NCBI GenBank assembly: GCA_011682565.1
Contig: JAACEJ010000145.1
Location: forward strand, 1-7,672
Length of the DNA stretch: 7,672 nucleotides
Source of the DNA: Actinomycetota bacterium
GTDB taxonomy: Bacteria > Zhuqueibacterota > Zhuqueibacteria > Residuimicrobiales > Krinioviventaceae
Reading direction: 5' to 3'
The first letter of the stretch is position 1; the number at the start of each line of letters is the position of its first letter. A model generated the notes under the pieces. That model ran no database searches. It was not told the DNA's origin and worked only from the letters and a program-made list of their open reading frames with translations. Positions 7,379 to 7,672 of the stretch are shown here, piece after piece. Position numbers and translations under genes: made by a program.

Positions 7379-7672
7379 TCAATATATTTTATCGCCCAAA
7401 TAAAGAGTGGCAATGCCGAATGTTAAAGGAATTGCTCGTACATTTTCAAAACCGGACTGTTCGAGTAACCGGCAAAAGGCTTCCCCATACGGAAAAGATT
7501 CCACGGATTTGTTGAGATAATTATAGGCATTGCGATCACCGGAGAGCATTCCGCCGATTTTGGGCAGGATATGTCGAAAATATAATAAATATACTTTTTG
7601 AAAAAATTTGTTTTCCGGTAGAGAAAATTCTAAAACAAGAGCCCGTCCATCCGCTTTTAGCACTTTATTCAT
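7379..7672 (-). CDS. ubiE: Demethylmenaquinone methyltransferase UbiE/MenG (C-terminal part)
   Basis: This is the C-terminal 97 residues of the SAM-dependent C-methyltransferase that converts demethylmenaquinone to menaquinone. The visible part begins in the region of the second UbiE signature, KVLKADGRALVLEFS, closely matching the RVLKPGG..LVLEFS pattern. It continues with YLLYFRHILPKIGGMLSGD, AYNYLNKSVESFP, and the terminal LTFGIATLYLGDKI, which aligns with the E. coli UbiE ending as I remember it. The ATG at the window edge is internal: full proteins have about 230-250 residues, so roughly 140 N-terminal residues with the SAM-binding GxGxG lie outside the window. It ends 23 bp before menF in the same orientation and is probably co-transcribed with it. 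Confidence 0.93.
   Translation of the reverse strand: MNKVLKADGRALVLEFSLPENKFFQKVYLLYFRHILPKIGGMLSGDRNAYNYLNKSVESFPYGEAFCRLLEQSGFENVRAIPLTFGIATLYLGDKIY

Overview
The window is ordinary bacterial housekeeping DNA: an almost complete classical (o-succinylbenzoate-route) menaquinone operon on the minus strand, and the 3' end of a phospholipid-synthesis gene on the plus strand. I found no mobile element, CRISPR array, RNA gene or defence-like system, and nothing I would call an undescribed system. No stretch over 300 bases lacks a gene; the longest spacer is 85 bases.

Layout, in transcription order on the minus strand from the right edge: 3' part of ubiE/menG (methyltransferase), menF (isochorismate synthase), menD (SEPHCHC synthase), menH (SHCHC synthase), menB (DHNA-CoA synthase), menA (DHNA prenyltransferase) and menC (o-succinylbenzoate synthase). 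The genes overlap or lie very close: menG-menF 23 bp gap, menF/menD 17 bp overlap, menD-menH 6 bp gap, menH/menB 14 bp overlap, menB-menA 85 bp gap, menA/menC ATGA overlap. This indicates one polycistronic transcript whose promoter lies in or upstream of ubiE/menG, outside the window. At the left, convergent on the plus strand, is a pgsA-type CDP-alcohol phosphatidyltransferase whose stop codon is only 5 bp from that of menC.

Pathway: MenF makes isochorismate from chorismate. MenD adds succinic semialdehyde from 2-oxoglutarate, MenH eliminates pyruvate, and MenC dehydrates to o-succinylbenzoate (OSB). MenE (not in this window) makes OSB-CoA and MenB closes the naphthalene ring. A thioesterase (not seen here) releases DHNA, MenA prenylates it at the membrane, and MenG/UbiE methylates demethylmenaquinone. 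The visible part therefore lacks only menE and the DHNA-CoA thioesterase. All catalytic motifs that I could check are intact.

Organism: a menaquinone-using bacterium of moderate GC. The compact menF-D-H-B-A-C order and the mixture of starts with and without a Shine-Dalgarno sequence would fit the Bacteroidota/Chlorobiota/Calditrichota (FCB) neighbourhood. This is a weak inference from gene order, and the sequence alone does not settle the phylum.
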